Of a stretch of DNA of 20,543 nt, positions 19,953 through 20,543 are shown one piece after another. The DNA is from Burkholderiaceae bacterium (GTDB taxonomy: Bacteria; Pseudomonadota; Gammaproteobacteria; Burkholderiales; Burkholderiaceae). A program made the position numbers and the translations under genes. Location: assembly GCA_030151165.1 (NCBI GenBank), contig JASLEM010000027.1:1-20543 (forward strand), given 5' to 3'. The notes beneath the pieces were generated by a model. That model worked only from the letters and a program-made list of their open reading frames with translations, was not told the DNA's origin and did no database searches. Each line of letters begins with the position of its first letter. Position 1 is the stretch's first letter.

Positions 19953-20543
19953 TCACTTGCGCATGACCTTTTCCGAGGGCGTGAGCGCCTCGATGTAGGC
20001 CGGGCGCGAGAAGATGCGTTCCGCGTACTTGAGCAGCGGCGCGGCGTTCTTCGACAGCTCGATGCCGTAGTAGTCGATGCGCCACAGCAGCGGGGCGATC
20101 GCGACGTCCAGCATGGAGAAGTCGTCGCCCAGCATGTACTTGTTCTTCAGGAAGATCGGCGCGAGCTGGGTCAGGCGGTCGCGGATCTGCGCGCGGGCCT
20201 TCTCTAGCTGCTTGTCGTTCGCCTTGAGGCCGCCGCGGCCTTCCAGGATGTTGACGTTCGAGAACAGTTCCTTCTCGAAGTTGAACAGGAACAGGCGCAC
20301 GCGGGCGCGCGCGACCGGGTCGCCCGGCACCAGCTGCGGGTGCGGGAAGCGCTCGTCGATGTACTCGTTGATGATGTGCGATTCGTCCAGGATGAGGTCG
20401 CGCTCGACGAGGATGGGCACCTCGTTGTACGGGTTCATCAGCGCGATGTCTTCGGGCTTGGCGAAGAGGTCGACGTCGCGGATCTCGAAGTCCATGCCCT
20501 TCTCGAACAGCACGAAGCGGCAGCGGTGCGAGTACGGGTCGGT
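19953..20543 (-). CDS. sspA: Stringent starvation protein A, 5' end beyond the window
   Basis: A glutathione S-transferase-fold protein that binds RNA polymerase and remodels transcription in starvation or acid stress. The frame stays open to the right edge: just before the GTG at 20511-20513 it reads TDPYSHRCRF. That is the conserved N-terminal SspA region, so the GTG is internal and the true start is outside the window. Visible parts are the thioredoxin-like domain (LFEKGMDFEIRDVDLFAKP, NPYNEVPILVERDLILDES, INEYIDERFPHPQL) and the helical domain ending in EALTPSEKVMRK. Only a few N-terminal residues are missing. It lacks a catalytic GST Cys/Ser arrangement, as SspA proteins normally do. Confidence 0.97.
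   Translation of the reverse strand, partial: TDPYSHRCRFVLFEKGMDFEIRDVDLFAKPEDIALMNPYNEVPILVERDLILDESHIINEYIDERFPHPQLVPGDPVARARVRLFLFNFEKELFSNVNILEGRGGLKANDKQLEKARAQIRDRLTQLAPIFLKNKYMLGDDFSMLDVAIAPLLWRIDYYGIELSKNAAPLLKYAERIFSRPAYIEALTPSEKVMRK

Noticed and set aside
20511..20513. GTG as the start of sspA
   Set aside because: The frame continues upstream to the window edge with the conserved SspA sequence PYSHRCRF, so the GTG is an internal Val.

Overview
The window is GC-rich bacterial chromosome, with G or C in almost every third codon position. SspA and SspB of the beta-proteobacterial type, a linked tRNA-Thr(UGU), a NarL-type two-component pair and a BON lipoprotein point to a Burkholderiales-like beta-proteobacterium. 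That placement is an inference from protein character, not from a marker search. I see no insertion sequence, phage, integrase or CRISPR array.

Layout. 1-537 (-) is an unrecognised membrane-anchored, Ala/Pro-rich protein that runs off the left edge. A 405-bp divergent spacer holds an 11-bp direct repeat. 943-1113 (+) is a small acidic protein of 56 codons. 1259-3886 is a signalling block: a stand-alone receiver (+), a NarL-type response regulator (-) and a CHASE3 histidine kinase (+), the last two divergent. 4129-4446 (+) is a BON-domain lipoprotein with a good terminator. 4677-4880 (-) is a 67-aa protein with a perfect ribosome binding site. 5054-5443 (+) is an unknown 129-aa protein.

5453-8374 (-) is the most unusual part. 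It encodes an 850-aa metzincin-like zinc protease, followed by a 102-aa protein that is a free-standing copy of the protease's own N-terminal domain. Neither has a signal peptide. A divergent spacer with repeated CCCTA motifs separates them from a DHA2-type MFS exporter (8566-9957, +).

9954-11151 (-) is a HipA-like kinase followed by an overlapping DUF3037 gene, with no HipB antitoxin. 11193-11414 (-) is a small S4 RNA-binding protein. 11669-14356 (-) is a TonB-dependent receptor with its own terminator. It is divergent, across a 552-bp hairpin-rich spacer, from a DUF3500-HupE pair (14909-17370, +) whose stop and start codons overlap. That pair converges on, and overlaps, a two-gene minus-strand unit (17303-18933): a membrane-anchored unknown followed by a phosphodiester-glycosidase-like (NAGPA) protein. 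The right end is the sspA-sspB-tRNA-Thr block, with sspA cut by the window edge.

The genes form several short, independent units rather than one pathway. Three gene pairs overlap tail to tail (1656-1666, 9954-9957, 17303-17370), so this stretch is compact.
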